Shown here one piece after another: positions 40,598-49,956 of a stretch of DNA of 64,000 nucleotides. Source of the DNA: JAAXHF01 sp965242605 (GTDB lineage: Bacteria > Desulfobacterota > Binatia > Bin18); contig CBDESS010000001.1 of assembly GCA_965242605.1 (NCBI GenBank), positions 1,612,001 through 1,676,000 of the forward strand. The letters run 5' to 3'. The notes under the pieces are model-generated. The model did no database searches, was not told the DNA's origin, and saw only the letters and a list, made by a program, of their open reading frames with translations. Positions within the stretch are counted from its first letter, which is position 1, and each line of letters begins with the position of its first letter. The translations under genes were made by a program, and so were the position numbers.

Positions 40598-42461
40598 TCA
40601 TTCCCCTGCTTCGGATGGAGCAATGACAAAGCCTTGCACGGGCTCTTGCCATTTCAGAAGTGGGTTCTCCCCCGGGCTTGGAAAGTCGTTCACCACAACA
40701 TCCTTCTCCGCTCCCCGGATGAACTCTTGCCCGAGTGTGGTCACGGTGAAGGCGTTGCGTTGTATGGTTTGCCCGTCTACGACAAGTGATGCGGTGTAAT
40801 CTCCATCCTCCATCAGGTTCCAGTTCATTTGCACAATGAACCCGTTATCCCGATCCCCGCATATCCATTTGGTATCGCCGCGGCTGATATTCCGGGCAAC
40901 GGGTGGCAGGTGTAGCGTGTCGTCAATGACAATGGCGACAGACTGGCCTTCACAGACCCAGCCCGAGACAAAGCCGATCCCGCTTTGAAAAGACCCGGGG
41001 CCTGGGACTTCCAGGTTGCCGACGGGGGCTTCAGCTTCCAGCGCGAGGGCGGGCGCGGGTGGGGGTGGTGGCACACGTTGCGCGGCCTCCGTTGCTTCGG
41101 ATGGAGCAATGACAAAGCCTTGCACGGGCTCTTGCCATTTCAGAAGCGGGTTTTCCCCCGGGCTTGGAAAATCGTTCACCACAACATTCTTCTCTGCTTC
41201 CCGGATGAACTCTTGCCCGAGTGTGGTCACGGTGAAGGCGTTGCGTTGTACGGTTTGCCCGTCAACGACAAGGGAGGCGGTGTAATCCCCGTCTCCCAGC
41301 AGGTTCCAGTTCATTTGCACAATGAACCCGTTATCCCGATCCCCGCATATGTCTTCGGTATCGCCGCGGCTGATATTCCGGGCAACGGGCGGCAGGTGTA
41401 GACCGTCGTCAATGACAATGCTGACAGACCGGCCTTCACAGACCCAGCCCGAGACAAAGCCGATCCCGCTTTGAAAAGACCCGGGGCCTGGGACTTCCAG
41501 TTTGCCGTCGGGGGCGGGCGGGGGTGTGCGTGGTCGTGGTGCGGGTGTGGGTGGTGGCACAAGTTGCCCGTACCAGGTGCGGCCGCTTGGCAGGTCAACA
41601 AGAGACCAGAGGCCGTTCCACAGCGGCGTCATTGCGGGGAGGACGGTCGCGGCGAGAGGGGGCAGGAGGAGTTGTGCACAGGACCTGCCCATCCCGATCA
41701 GAGCCCCCCCATATGCGGTTAATTGCCAGGAGGTGGGCGTGCTATACGGTGGCCCTGACAGGCATAACGGCTGAACTACTGTCGCCCCCGTAAATGCGTT
41801 CCTGCTACAGGCCGGTGTCAAAGCATATTCCCCGTCAGGTATAATCTCGGGGGCGGATCTGTCACTGCCAGGATTCACCCACGCAAACCGGGCCTGGCTC
41901 ATGTCGGTCACTGCCGGGAAACCTCCGGGCGGGTCTATCAAACTATAAATGGGGTTGGCCGGCGTACTGGTAGCACACAAGGCGGCCGTATAGCGGATAG
42001 CCCCTTCCCGATAGCCTGCTGCTGTGCGTATGTCATAGGGGTGAGGCCGCTCACTGGTCGAGACGACAGGCAGGCCGAACCTGGGCAGCCCGAGTTCTGC
42101 ACAGGACATGCCCAGCCCGACTTCATCCCCGGTAGAGTGATGGGTATACGGGGGCCCGGTATGACACAGGATGCGGTTCCGGTCGCACTCCGGCACTAAC
42201 GCCGATTCCCCTGCCGGAGCGACAGCACCAGCGCGCCATGCAAACGCGGCTTGGTGCCGGATATTCCAGTTGGACGGGTAGCCTCCGGGTGGTTCCGGGG
42301 CACATGAGGACGCCGCATAGCTGATAGCCCAATTGACATAGGGACCGGGCATTGTTGGGGTCGATGTTGCGGTTGACGTAGCCATTTGCCCGAAGGCCGG
42401 GGGGGGGGGCTGTATGGAACACCAACACCATCAGAATCAGAATCAGTAATGTTGCGGTCAT
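40598..42461 (-). CDS. Secreted protein with two tandem SGW...WQE modules; frameshifted at a C11 tract
   Basis: The signal peptide frame starts at ATG 42461 after AGAAGGAGCG (MTATLLILILMVLVFHTAPP). It breaks at a run of eleven C (42399-42409, coding strand); ten C would join it to PAFGQMATSTATST and the 595-residue main frame. The main frame has two repeats of about 100 residues in its N-terminal half, each with PPGG-x-P, a FAW phrase, a C-x-R-N, a GPPY and a G-MSCA-L-LP ending. It then has a Pro-rich linker and two nearly identical modules (SGWVCEGRSVSIVIDDGLH, NWNLLGDGDYTASLVVDG, LLKWQEPVQGFVI) separated by a Pro/Ala linker. The product would be about 620 residues. Function is unknown. Confidence 0.75.
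40611..41016. repeat. Direct repeat copy 1 encoding a secreted module
   Basis: About 405 bases are closely repeated 486 bases further on. Both copies encode the same module and the DNA identity is high, so the duplication is recent or kept alike by gene conversion. A partial third copy lies near 38612-38725. Confidence 0.8.
41097..41502. repeat. Direct repeat copy 2 encoding a secreted module
   Basis: This is the second copy of the unit described at 40611, offset by 486 bases. Scattered single-base differences occur without a frame change, which suggests both copies are kept functional. Confidence 0.8.
42399..42409. repeat. Mononucleotide tract of eleven G (C on the coding strand)
   Basis: An eleven-base homopolymer lies just after the hydrophobic core of the signal peptide. 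Its length decides whether signal peptide and mature protein are in the same frame; ten bases would be in frame and eleven are not. Confidence 0.9.
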
Positions 42462-42560
42462 TTTCGCTCCTTCTGCTAGGTATAACAGCCTAGCTCTAGC
42501 TAGGGTTATCGAACTGGCTGTTGATAGATCGTCTCAGCGAGCGGCCGCAGGTGCTCAATG

Positions 42561-42968
42561 CTACTCTGCCAGCCTGAACTTCGGCACCGAGATGTCTTCG
42601 GTCCAGTCCTCAAAGGTGACTTCAACCGTCTTGCCTATCTTGACTTGGTGGGGGGAGCAGCCGACAATGTTGCTCATCATCTGTGGGCCTTCGTCAAGCG
42701 TGATCAGGGCGACCACATACGGTACCTCGTCGGCAAACGCCTTGCTGACTGGCCGATAGACGGTGGTAAACGACAGCACTGTGCCCCGGCCCGAGGCGAT
42801 GATCCATTCTACCTCCTCGCTCATACAGGCGGTGCAGTAGAGGCGCGGGTAGAACTGACGGTGGCCGCAGGCGGTGCATTGCTGGAGCCGCAGCTCGTGG
42901 TTTTTACAGCCGTCCCAGTAGGGCCGGGTCTCGCCGGTCGGTTGCGGAATGGGTTTGTTCGCCGCCAT
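42561..42968 (-). CDS. DUF35 zinc-ribbon/OB-fold acyl-CoA-associated protein
   Basis: The 135-residue protein has an N-terminal zinc ribbon, CTACGHRQFYPRLYCTAC, and an OB-fold (WIIASGRGTVLSFTTVYR, then PYVVALITLDEG). Such proteins act with SCP-x-type thiolases in CoA-linked reactions. ATG 42968 overlaps the stop of the thiolase gene (TGATG), so the two are translated together and probably form a complex. Confidence 0.92.
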   Translation of the reverse strand: MAANKPIPQPTGETRPYWDGCKNHELRLQQCTACGHRQFYPRLYCTACMSEEVEWIIASGRGTVLSFTTVYRPVSKAFADEVPYVVALITLDEGPQMMSNIVGCSPHQVKIGKTVEVTFEDWTEDISVPKFRLAE

Positions 42969-44137
42969 CAGCCTCTCTCCTTTGCCAGAATCATGGAGCA
43001 GTGGGTAGACATAATGCCGCCCTGGGCGTGAACAAACGCTACCTCGGCATCCTGGACCTGACGCGGGCCACACGCGCCGCGCAGCTGCAAGACGGCTTCG
43101 GTGACTGAGAACATGGAACCCGGGTGGCCCGGATGGCAGTGGGACATCAGCCCCCCGTGGGTATTGACCGGCAGCTCGCCGCCGAGCTCAATCCGCCCGT
43201 CCTCCACAAAGCGTCCGCCCTCGCCCTTGGAGCAGAAGCCGAGGTCTTCGAGTTCGACAAGGACGACCGGGGTAAAACAGTCGTACAGCTCGGCCACGTC
43301 AATGTCCTGGGGGCCGAGGCCGGCCATGGCGTAGGTCCGCTCCCCGGCCTCTTTGGCCGCGGAGGTGGTCAGATTTCGGGCCTGACTGATGTGCTCGTGC
43401 GAGTGGCCCTCGCCAATGCCGAGCAGATAGACCGGTGGCGGACGGAAGTCTCTGGCCCGCTGCGCGGCGGTCATGATAATTGCCGCCCCACCGTCTGACA
43501 CCAGCGAGCAGTCGAGCAAGTGCAGGGGGTCGGCGATCATCTTTGAGTTCAGTACATCGTCGACCGTAATGGGCGCGCGCATCTGGGCGGCCGGATTCAG
43601 CGAGGCGTGTTTGCGGCAGGCCACCGAGACCGCGGCGAGCTGTTCGCTGGTCGTGCCGTAGGCGTGGATATGGGCCTGGGCGATCAAGGCGTAGAAGCCG
43701 GGGATGGGGGGACCGTAGGGCCGCTCAAACTGGGCATGGCCGGCCGTGGACATGGCCTCAATCGCCCGGTCGCGCGAGAGGCCGGAGAGCATAGTGTCGG
43801 CCATAGTGATCAGGACGGTGTTGCATACGCCGGTGGCAATGGCCGTTGCGGCGTGCTGCATGATGGCCAGGGTTGTTCCCCCGCCGGTGGCGACGTTGAG
43901 GCAGTAGCGGGGAAAAATCTGCATGTACTCGGCAATCATCTCGGCGTGGTACATATACGGCTCGACCCACGAGTTGCAGGTAATCAGCCCATCAACATCG
44001 TCTTTGGTGATGCCGGCATCTTCAAGGGCCAGCCTGGCCGCTTTGACATACATCTGGGTCGCGCTCAGGTGGGGGACGACGCCGACCTCGGTGTCGGCTG
44101 CGCCCACAATAGCTACCTTGCCGCGGAGCGATTCCAT
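42968..44137 (-). CDS. Thiolase-family (SCP-x-type) acetyl-CoA acetyltransferase
   Basis: The 389-residue protein belongs to the nonspecific lipid-transfer-associated thiolases. Landmarks are KVAIVGAADTEVG, LEDAGITKDDVDGLI near residue 37 and AELYDCFTPVVLVELEDLGF, and the C-terminal GGLMSHCHPGHPGSM holds a His typical of the active site. The usual catalytic Cys region reads CLNVATGGGTT, with Cys near residue 78. Thiolysis or condensation is possible; some family members are aldol lyases. GGAGG precedes ATG 44137. The partner DUF35 gene follows directly. Confidence 0.9.
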   Translation of the reverse strand: MESLRGKVAIVGAADTEVGVVPHLSATQMYVKAARLALEDAGITKDDVDGLITCNSWVEPYMYHAEMIAEYMQIFPRYCLNVATGGGTTLAIMQHAATAIATGVCNTVLITMADTMLSGLSRDRAIEAMSTAGHAQFERPYGPPIPGFYALIAQAHIHAYGTTSEQLAAVSVACRKHASLNPAAQMRAPITVDDVLNSKMIADPLHLLDCSLVSDGGAAIIMTAAQRARDFRPPPVYLLGIGEGHSHEHISQARNLTTSAAKEAGERTYAMAGLGPQDIDVAELYDCFTPVVLVELEDLGFCSKGEGGRFVEDGRIELGGELPVNTHGGLMSHCHPGHPGSMFSVTEAVLQLRGACGPRQVQDAEVAFVHAQGGIMSTHCSMILAKERG

Positions 44138-44203
44138 ACGGGTGTCCTCCAGTGGTGTGAGGCCTTGTGTCCAGGCAAGTTTGGCCGGCCGGTCAAGCGT
44201 GGG

Positions 44204-44905
44204 TCAGGAGGCCGGCAGGGGCTCGATAATATCCGCACCGGCCGGAACAGTAAACTGAAAGAGGCTGTCCGGCAGCGGGAGGTTGCGGGTGATATTGGTA
44301 AAGTGCAAACGAGTGATATTGCCCAGCGGGTCGCTCACCGTTGCCCGGACAATATCAAAGGTCGTGGCGTCCACCGCCAGGGTCAAGTGCCCTGTCGCGT
44401 CGGCGTCGCGCTTCGGGCTGAGGTTCAGGATGTAGGTTTCCGCGGCCGTGTCCTGCAAACTGACCGCAAAGTCGTCCTCCAGGTGCCCTACGCCGGTCAG
44501 GAAAGAGAGAGGAGTATGAGACTGAAAAGCCTGGTGAAACGGAGTTTTGACGACTTGGTGCTCGGCCGCCTGATAGAACCACAAGAAAGCCCCGTCTGAG
44601 ATGAGGAGTTGCGCCGGCTGGCTGAAGTCCCAGCGCATCTTGCCCGGTTTCTTGAAGAACACCTTACCCTGAGAGCTCAGGGTGTAGCCGAAACGTGCGG
44701 CCTCGACCTGCTGGACAAAGTCGGCCTGAAAGCCCCGGGTTTCCTGGTAGCGGGTCTGGAGCCGGGCGACAATCTCTGTCACTCCAAGGGCTGCGGGCTG
44801 AGGTGGCGGGGCGGGTTCGCCGGCCAGTGGGGTCACGGGCGGGCGGAAAAAAACGGCCTGAACCGTCAGGCTGATCACTACCCAGTACGAGATGTGTTTG
44901 TTCAT
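44204..44905 (-). CDS. lolA: Outer-membrane lipoprotein carrier protein LolA
   Basis: The 233-residue periplasmic chaperone accepts lipoproteins from the LolCDE complex. A signal peptide (YWVVISLTVQAVFF) is followed by the family core: VARLQTRYQETRGFQADFVQQ, SSQGKVFFKKPGKMRWDF and LLISDGAFLWFY. The C-terminal half includes LHFTNITRNLPLPDSLFQF. It is the last gene of a plsC-rnj-ftsK-lolA unit; the lolC/E and lolD genes are 20 kb away. A ftsK-lolA arrangement is common in Deltaproteobacteria. Confidence 0.93.
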   Translation of the reverse strand: MNKHISYWVVISLTVQAVFFRPPVTPLAGEPAPPPQPAALGVTEIVARLQTRYQETRGFQADFVQQVEAARFGYTLSSQGKVFFKKPGKMRWDFSQPAQLLISDGAFLWFYQAAEHQVVKTPFHQAFQSHTPLSFLTGVGHLEDDFAVSLQDTAAETYILNLSPKRDADATGHLTLAVDATTFDIVRATVSDPLGNITRLHFTNITRNLPLPDSLFQFTVPAGADIIEPLPAS

Positions 44906-44935
44906 TCGGGTGTTTTTCGTTTAGCCGTGGGGTCT

Positions 44936-47377
44936 TCACTCTTCGACCGCGGCTTCAACCAGCACCTCGCGTGGTTTACCCGCTTCCGCGGCGGGGGCGA
45001 TCAGCCCTTCGCGTTCCATGCGTTCAATCATCCGGGCGGCGCGGTTATAGCCGACCCGCAGGCGGCGTTGGACCCAGGAAATAGACGCTTGGCGGCTCTC
45101 AATGACCAGGTCCCGGGCCTGTTCGTATAGCTCGTCATGCGTGTCATCGTCGTCGGCATCAACGCTCTTCCGGCTGTGGGCCTTTTCCAGGGCGCTGACC
45201 AGTTCGGAGTCAAACACCGGCCTGGCCTGCTTCTTAATCGCCACTGCCGCCTTGCTGATCTCCGGCTCCGACACAAATGCGCCGTGAATACGCTGTGGTT
45301 TGGCGCTGCCCGGCGGCAGGAACAGCATGTCGCCGGCACCCAGCAGGCGTTCTGCCCCGGCGGCGTCCAGGATCGTCCGGGAGTCGATCCGGGAGGACAC
45401 CTGAAAGGACACCCGGGCCGGGAAGTTGGCCTTGATCAGGCCGGTAATCACATCGACCGAGGGACGCTGGGTGGCCAGGATGAGGTGAATGCCCGAGGCG
45501 CGGCCCATCTGGGCCAGACGGGTAATCGGCTCCTCTATCTCGCGGCCAACGGTCAGCATCAGGTCGGCCAGCTCGTCGACAATAACGACCAGATAGGGCA
45601 GATGCTGGTGGACCAGCTCCCCGCTTGCTGAACTTGTCGGCGGGGCTGGGGGCGGCCGCTCGTCCAGCCCAGGCCCGTCGGCGAGTTCGTCGCCTTCGTC
45701 CTGCACGACCTCGGTCAGCTTGATCACGTCGTCTGTCTCGCCGTGCTCCAGGGCGTGATTGTAGGAGGCGATATTGCGCGCCCCTTTGTCCCGCAGCAGT
45801 TTGTAGCGGTGCTCCATGCGTCGCACGACTTCCTGGAGGGCGGCACCGGCCTCTTTGGGGTTGGTAATGACCTGCGAGAGCTGGTGGGGGAGGTTTTCGT
45901 ACAGGGAGAGCTCCAGCATCTTGGGGTCGATCATAATGAAGCGCACGTCACGCGGGCTGGCCCGGTACAGCAGGCTCATAATCATAGCGTTGAGCGAGAC
46001 TGACTTGCCGGTTCCGGTGGCACCGGCCACCAACAGGTGGGGCATGCGGGCGAGGTCGGCGACAACCGGATTGCCGATCGGGTCTTTGCCCAGGGCCAGG
46101 CCGAGCGGCGATTCGGTCTGCTGGAAGCCCGGACAGTCCAGAATCTCGCGCAGGTAAACTTTTTCGCGGTCGGGGTTTGAGACCTCGATGCCGACCACCG
46201 CCTTGCCTGGAATCGGGGCCAGGATACGCACCGAGACCGCCCGCAGGGCCATTTGCAGGTCGTCGGCCAGCGATACCACTCGGTTGACCTTGACCCCTGG
46301 GGCGGGCTCGAACTCGTAGGTGGTGATGACCGGGCCGGGCCGGACAGCTACGACCTTGCCCTTGACGCCAAAGTCGGTCAGTTTGCTCTGGAGAATCTGC
46401 GAGCTGGCGTACAGGGCGTCCTCATCGACCTTGCGGCGGGATTCGGGCGGTGGGTCAAGCAACTCCAGGCCGGGCAGGCTATAGGGTTTTTCGCTGTCGG
46501 GGGCAGGGGCCGGACGTGGCCGACTGGCTTTGGGCGCGGGGGCAGGTGGCAGACGGTTAATGATGATTGGCGGTGGCTGTGCTGCTCCGGGCTGCTCCTC
46601 AGCTTTGTGGCGTGGCTTTTTGGGGGTGGCTTTTTTGGCCGGCGCGGGCGTCTCCGGTTCAGGTTCGGGGGTGACGAACCGGGGCTCGGTCTCTGCTGGC
46701 GGCTCGGGCGCAATAAACCGGGGTTCGGCCTCCAGAAGATAGGGCTTGGCGGCCATCGGCCGGCCAGGCCGGTGGCTGGGAACAAACGCGGCGAGACCGC
46801 CGAGCCCGGCACGGAGCCGGTCGGCCAGCGGTCCCAGCCAGCCGGCGCAGCGCTCGCCAACGAACCGGCCAGACCTCATCAGCCGGCCGCCCAGGGCGTG
46901 CAAAGACAGGCGGACAATCCCCATCAGAGAGATCACGAGAACAGGAATCAGCACCAGATAGGCCCCGAGTTGGTTGAAGCCGTGGAGGAGAGACACGGCG
47001 AGCCAGCCGCCGAGCCAGCCGCCAGACTCGACCGCTGGCCGGTCCCCGTACCACAGGGAGAACAGGGCCGTCATGGCCAGACTGAAGACGCCCAGCGACA
47101 GCATCTGGGAGGGCACGGCCGGGCGGTGCCACAGCCGGAACTGCAGCCCTGCGGTGTACATGGCCAGGGCCGGGACAATATAGCTCATTTTGCCCAGCGC
47201 CGAGCAGAACAGGTCGGCCAGCAGATAGCCGATGATGCCAACGAGATTTGTCTGCGGATGGACCGGCTGGTAGGACAAAAAAGCGAGGCCTGAAAAAATC
47301 GCCACAGCGACCAGGGCGACCCCCACGATCTCAGAGCCAACGGAACGGTGTCCGGGCTCTGGCTTGGATACCGACAC
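44936..47377 (-). CDS. ftsK: DNA translocase FtsK
   Basis: The 813-residue protein pumps chromosomal DNA at the division septum. The N-terminus has four membrane spans (residues 16-170), a Pro/Ala/Lys-rich linker, and a motor domain with Walker A (VAGATGTGKSVSLNAMI) and Walker B (YLVVIVDELADLML). The C-terminal gamma domain (SWVQRRLRVGYNRAARMIERM) is the winged helix that reads polarity sequences. Between the two Walker motifs there is an extra loop of about 40 acidic and Pro-rich residues (VVQDEGDELADGPG). It lies 13 bases after rnj and 30 before lolA. Confidence 0.95.
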   Translation of the reverse strand: MSVSKPEPGHRSVGSEIVGVALVAVAIFSGLAFLSYQPVHPQTNLVGIIGYLLADLFCSALGKMSYIVPALAMYTAGLQFRLWHRPAVPSQMLSLGVFSLAMTALFSLWYGDRPAVESGGWLGGWLAVSLLHGFNQLGAYLVLIPVLVISLMGIVRLSLHALGGRLMRSGRFVGERCAGWLGPLADRLRAGLGGLAAFVPSHRPGRPMAAKPYLLEAEPRFIAPEPPAETEPRFVTPEPEPETPAPAKKATPKKPRHKAEEQPGAAQPPPIIINRLPPAPAPKASRPRPAPAPDSEKPYSLPGLELLDPPPESRRKVDEDALYASSQILQSKLTDFGVKGKVVAVRPGPVITTYEFEPAPGVKVNRVVSLADDLQMALRAVSVRILAPIPGKAVVGIEVSNPDREKVYLREILDCPGFQQTESPLGLALGKDPIGNPVVADLARMPHLLVAGATGTGKSVSLNAMIMSLLYRASPRDVRFIMIDPKMLELSLYENLPHQLSQVITNPKEAGAALQEVVRRMEHRYKLLRDKGARNIASYNHALEHGETDDVIKLTEVVQDEGDELADGPGLDERPPPAPPTSSASGELVHQHLPYLVVIVDELADLMLTVGREIEEPITRLAQMGRASGIHLILATQRPSVDVITGLIKANFPARVSFQVSSRIDSRTILDAAGAERLLGAGDMLFLPPGSAKPQRIHGAFVSEPEISKAAVAIKKQARPVFDSELVSALEKAHSRKSVDADDDDTHDELYEQARDLVIESRQASISWVQRRLRVGYNRAARMIERMEREGLIAPAAEAGKPREVLVEAAVEE

Positions 47378-47390
47378 GACTCCCTCCTCC

Positions 47391-49064
47391 TCACATCTCC
47401 GTCACAAGCGCTAAGACTACCGGCCGACGCCCCAGGGTACGGCGAAAATAGCGGCGGAGCGACAGCCGGACCTGCTCCTTGACCGTCCCTGTATCGGTTC
47501 GGGACTCCGGCGGCCGTTCGCCGAGCGCATTCCGCACGACCTCCTTGGCCTCGCGCAAGCCCTCGCCGTTGGTGTTGGCTAAGAACCCGCGCGACAGCAG
47601 CTCCGGTCCGCTGACGAGTTCTCCGGTCTGTTGGTCAATGCTGAGGATAGCGACTATGATCCCATCGCTGGCCATACGGCGGCGGTCACGCAGCAGCTCT
47701 TCCTCAATGCCTGCCAAACCGTCGACAAACACCCGTCCGGCCTGAACGGAGTCGGTCTGAAACGCGCCGTGGCGGTCAAGCTCCAGCACTTGGCCGTTTT
47801 CCAACAGAAAGACCTCGTCCGGCCCGATACCGACCTGACGAGCCAAGGCCGAGTGACAGACCAGATGGCGATATTCGCCGTGGATGGGAACGAAGTACCG
47901 GGGGCGAACCAGGTTGAGCATCAGGCGCAACTCGTCCTGGCAGGCATGACCGGAGACATGGACGCACGAGATCGCCTCGTAATAGATATCGGCTCCGCGG
48001 CGAGACAGGTGGTCAAGCAGCCGGGCGATTGTGCGCTCATTGCCGGGAATGACCCGAGACGACAGGACCACGGTGTCGCCCGCGGCGAGCTGGACCTGGG
48101 GGTGGGCACCGACGGCAATCCGCGACAGGGCCGACATCGGTTCGCCCTGGGAGCCGGTGGTGAGCAGGGTCACGGTCTGCGGGGCGCGCCGCGCGACCTG
48201 ACCAACATCAAGCAGGACATCCGGCCCAAGAGATAAATGGCCGGTGTCCTGGGCGATACCGATATTGCTGACCAGCCGTCTGCCAACCACGCCGACGGCT
48301 CGGCCCTGTTTGAGTGACAGGTCAAGAATCTGCCGAATACGGTGGATGTGGGAGGCAAAGGTGGCGACCAAGACCTTGCCCTGGGATTGGGCAATAATGT
48401 GTTCAAGTGGCCGGGTCAGGCTGCGCTCTGACGGGTTTGAGCCAGGACGCTCGACATTTGTTGAGTCGGCCAACAGGATCAGGACGCCGCGTTCTCCCCA
48501 TTCGGCCAAACGCGCCAGGTCGGTTTGCTGGTCGTCAACAGGCGTATGGTCGATCTTGAAATCACCGCTGTGGATAATGGTGCCGAGGGGAGTCGTAATG
48601 GCTAAGGCCGAGGCATCCACAATGCTGTGTGTCACCGGAATGCCCTCTATGCGAAACGGTCCGATTTGCCATTCCTGACGGGGACGAAACTCGTGGAGGG
48701 TCGTCTGCTCAAGCAAACCCCGCTCGGCCAGCCTGTCGCGGATCAGCCCCAGGGTGAACGGTGTGCCATAGACTGGGACATTGAAGTCCTGGAGGAGATA
48801 GGGCAGGCCGCCAATATGGTCCTCGTGGCCGTGGGTGAAGATGACCGCCTGGAGATGAGAGTGCTGGTGCAGATAGCCGAAATCCGGGATAACTACGTCA
48901 ATGCCGAGCATCTCCTGCTCGGGAAACATCAGGCCACAGTCAACGGCAATGGCCGTTGGGCGGCCGCCTTCGGCCGGGCAGTATTCGATCAGCATGAAGT
49001 TGAGGCCAATCTCGCCGAGGCCGCCGAGGGGAATAATACGCAGCCGGCCCTCACTCATAGACAT
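47391..49064 (-). CDS. rnj: Ribonuclease J
   Basis: The 557-residue beta-CASP ribonuclease processes and degrades RNA, using metallo-beta-lactamase chemistry. The metal site is FTHGHEDHIGGLPYLL, a HxHxDH motif near residue 72. The beta-CASP part and the C-terminal domain carry VSGHACQDELRLML and FVPIHGEYRHL. The start is ATG 49064 or 49058; a GTG at 49094 is also in frame. It overlaps the end of plsC by a few bases. It lacks a long unusual extension. Confidence 0.94.
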   Translation of the reverse strand: MSMSEGRLRIIPLGGLGEIGLNFMLIEYCPAEGGRPTAIAVDCGLMFPEQEMLGIDVVIPDFGYLHQHSHLQAVIFTHGHEDHIGGLPYLLQDFNVPVYGTPFTLGLIRDRLAERGLLEQTTLHEFRPRQEWQIGPFRIEGIPVTHSIVDASALAITTPLGTIIHSGDFKIDHTPVDDQQTDLARLAEWGERGVLILLADSTNVERPGSNPSERSLTRPLEHIIAQSQGKVLVATFASHIHRIRQILDLSLKQGRAVGVVGRRLVSNIGIAQDTGHLSLGPDVLLDVGQVARRAPQTVTLLTTGSQGEPMSALSRIAVGAHPQVQLAAGDTVVLSSRVIPGNERTIARLLDHLSRRGADIYYEAISCVHVSGHACQDELRLMLNLVRPRYFVPIHGEYRHLVCHSALARQVGIGPDEVFLLENGQVLELDRHGAFQTDSVQAGRVFVDGLAGIEEELLRDRRRMASDGIIVAILSIDQQTGELVSGPELLSRGFLANTNGEGLREAKEVVRNALGERPPESRTDTGTVKEQVRLSLRRYFRRTLGRRPVVLALVTEM

Positions 49065-49858
49065 GTCCGACGCTCGCCGCCCAAGACGAGGCACCCTCCA
49101 GAGGTTCGGGAGAGGCCGGCCGAGCGGCCCTTGTCCGCTGCACCCCAGAGCGTCTGGTGTTGGGCAATCGCTTCTTCAACCTGGACCATCAAGTCCTGTC
49201 GGGCCGTTTTTCTCGCCACCGACGGATCTCTGGCAATCGGCGAGCTGAAGACGACACTCATCCGCCCAGACCGGATTTTCCAGCTACCCGAGGGGAGGAT
49301 ATCCCGCCCACCATTGACCGTAACCGGAACAACCGGGCTGCCGGTCTCCATGGCAACGGCGAATCCTCCGGGTTTGAACGGCAGCAGGCGTCCGTCCTGG
49401 CTGCGGGTCCCTTCAGGAAAAAACAGGACCGAGATCCCGGCGTGCAGCAGCGCTTTGACTTTTCGTATCGTTGCCACCGCCTGGGCTCGGCTCTGGCGAT
49501 CAACCAGGACCTGATGAGTCCGGGCCATGCACAGACCCAAGAGCGGGGCCTTGCGCAGTTCGTGTTTGGCGACCCAACGCAGTTGAAACGCCTCAAGGCT
49601 GGCCATCAGCACCAGAATATCAAACATGCTCTGATGATTGGCCATGAACACATAGGCTTGTCGGGGATCAAGGTGTTCCCGGCCACGGACATCAACCTTT
49701 ACCCCACACACAAACAGATTGCTCTTGGCCCAGAACCGGATATAGCCGGCCGCACGCTGGGCGTACGCATCAAGAGGCGCGAGCAGTAGAACCGGTACGC
49801 TCCAAAAGACAGTGTTCAGGGCGATGAAGACAAGACGCACGATAGCTATCAGAGTCAC
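49055..49858 (-). CDS. plsC: 1-acyl-sn-glycerol-3-phosphate acyltransferase (PlsC family)
   Basis: The 267-residue enzyme acylates lysophosphatidic acid at the inner membrane. The catalytic NHQSMFD (HX4D) is near residue 72, the substrate motif FFPEGTRSQDG is near residue 141, and GSPVVPVTVNGG is near residue 172. The start is GTG 49858 after GGGGAGCGG, with an N-terminal membrane anchor (IVRLVFIALNTVFWSVPVLLL). It heads the unit that contains rnj, ftsK and lolA. Confidence 0.93.
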   Translation of the reverse strand: MTLIAIVRLVFIALNTVFWSVPVLLLAPLDAYAQRAAGYIRFWAKSNLFVCGVKVDVRGREHLDPRQAYVFMANHQSMFDILVLMASLEAFQLRWVAKHELRKAPLLGLCMARTHQVLVDRQSRAQAVATIRKVKALLHAGISVLFFPEGTRSQDGRLLPFKPGGFAVAMETGSPVVPVTVNGGRDILPSGSWKIRSGRMSVVFSSPIARDPSVARKTARQDLMVQVEEAIAQHQTLWGAADKGRSAGLSRTSGGCLVLGGERRTCL

Positions 49859-49956
49859 GCCGCTCCCCGGTGCTGAGGACCCAGATTCGCCTTATTATAG
49901 TTTCTCTTGTGCCTTGCCGTCAATGTAGTTGATTTTTCTGCACTTCTTTCTGTATA

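Noticed and set aside
46253..47293. Long plus-strand frame within ftsK
   Set aside because: It lies entirely opposite ftsK, whose Walker motifs and membrane spans are unambiguous.
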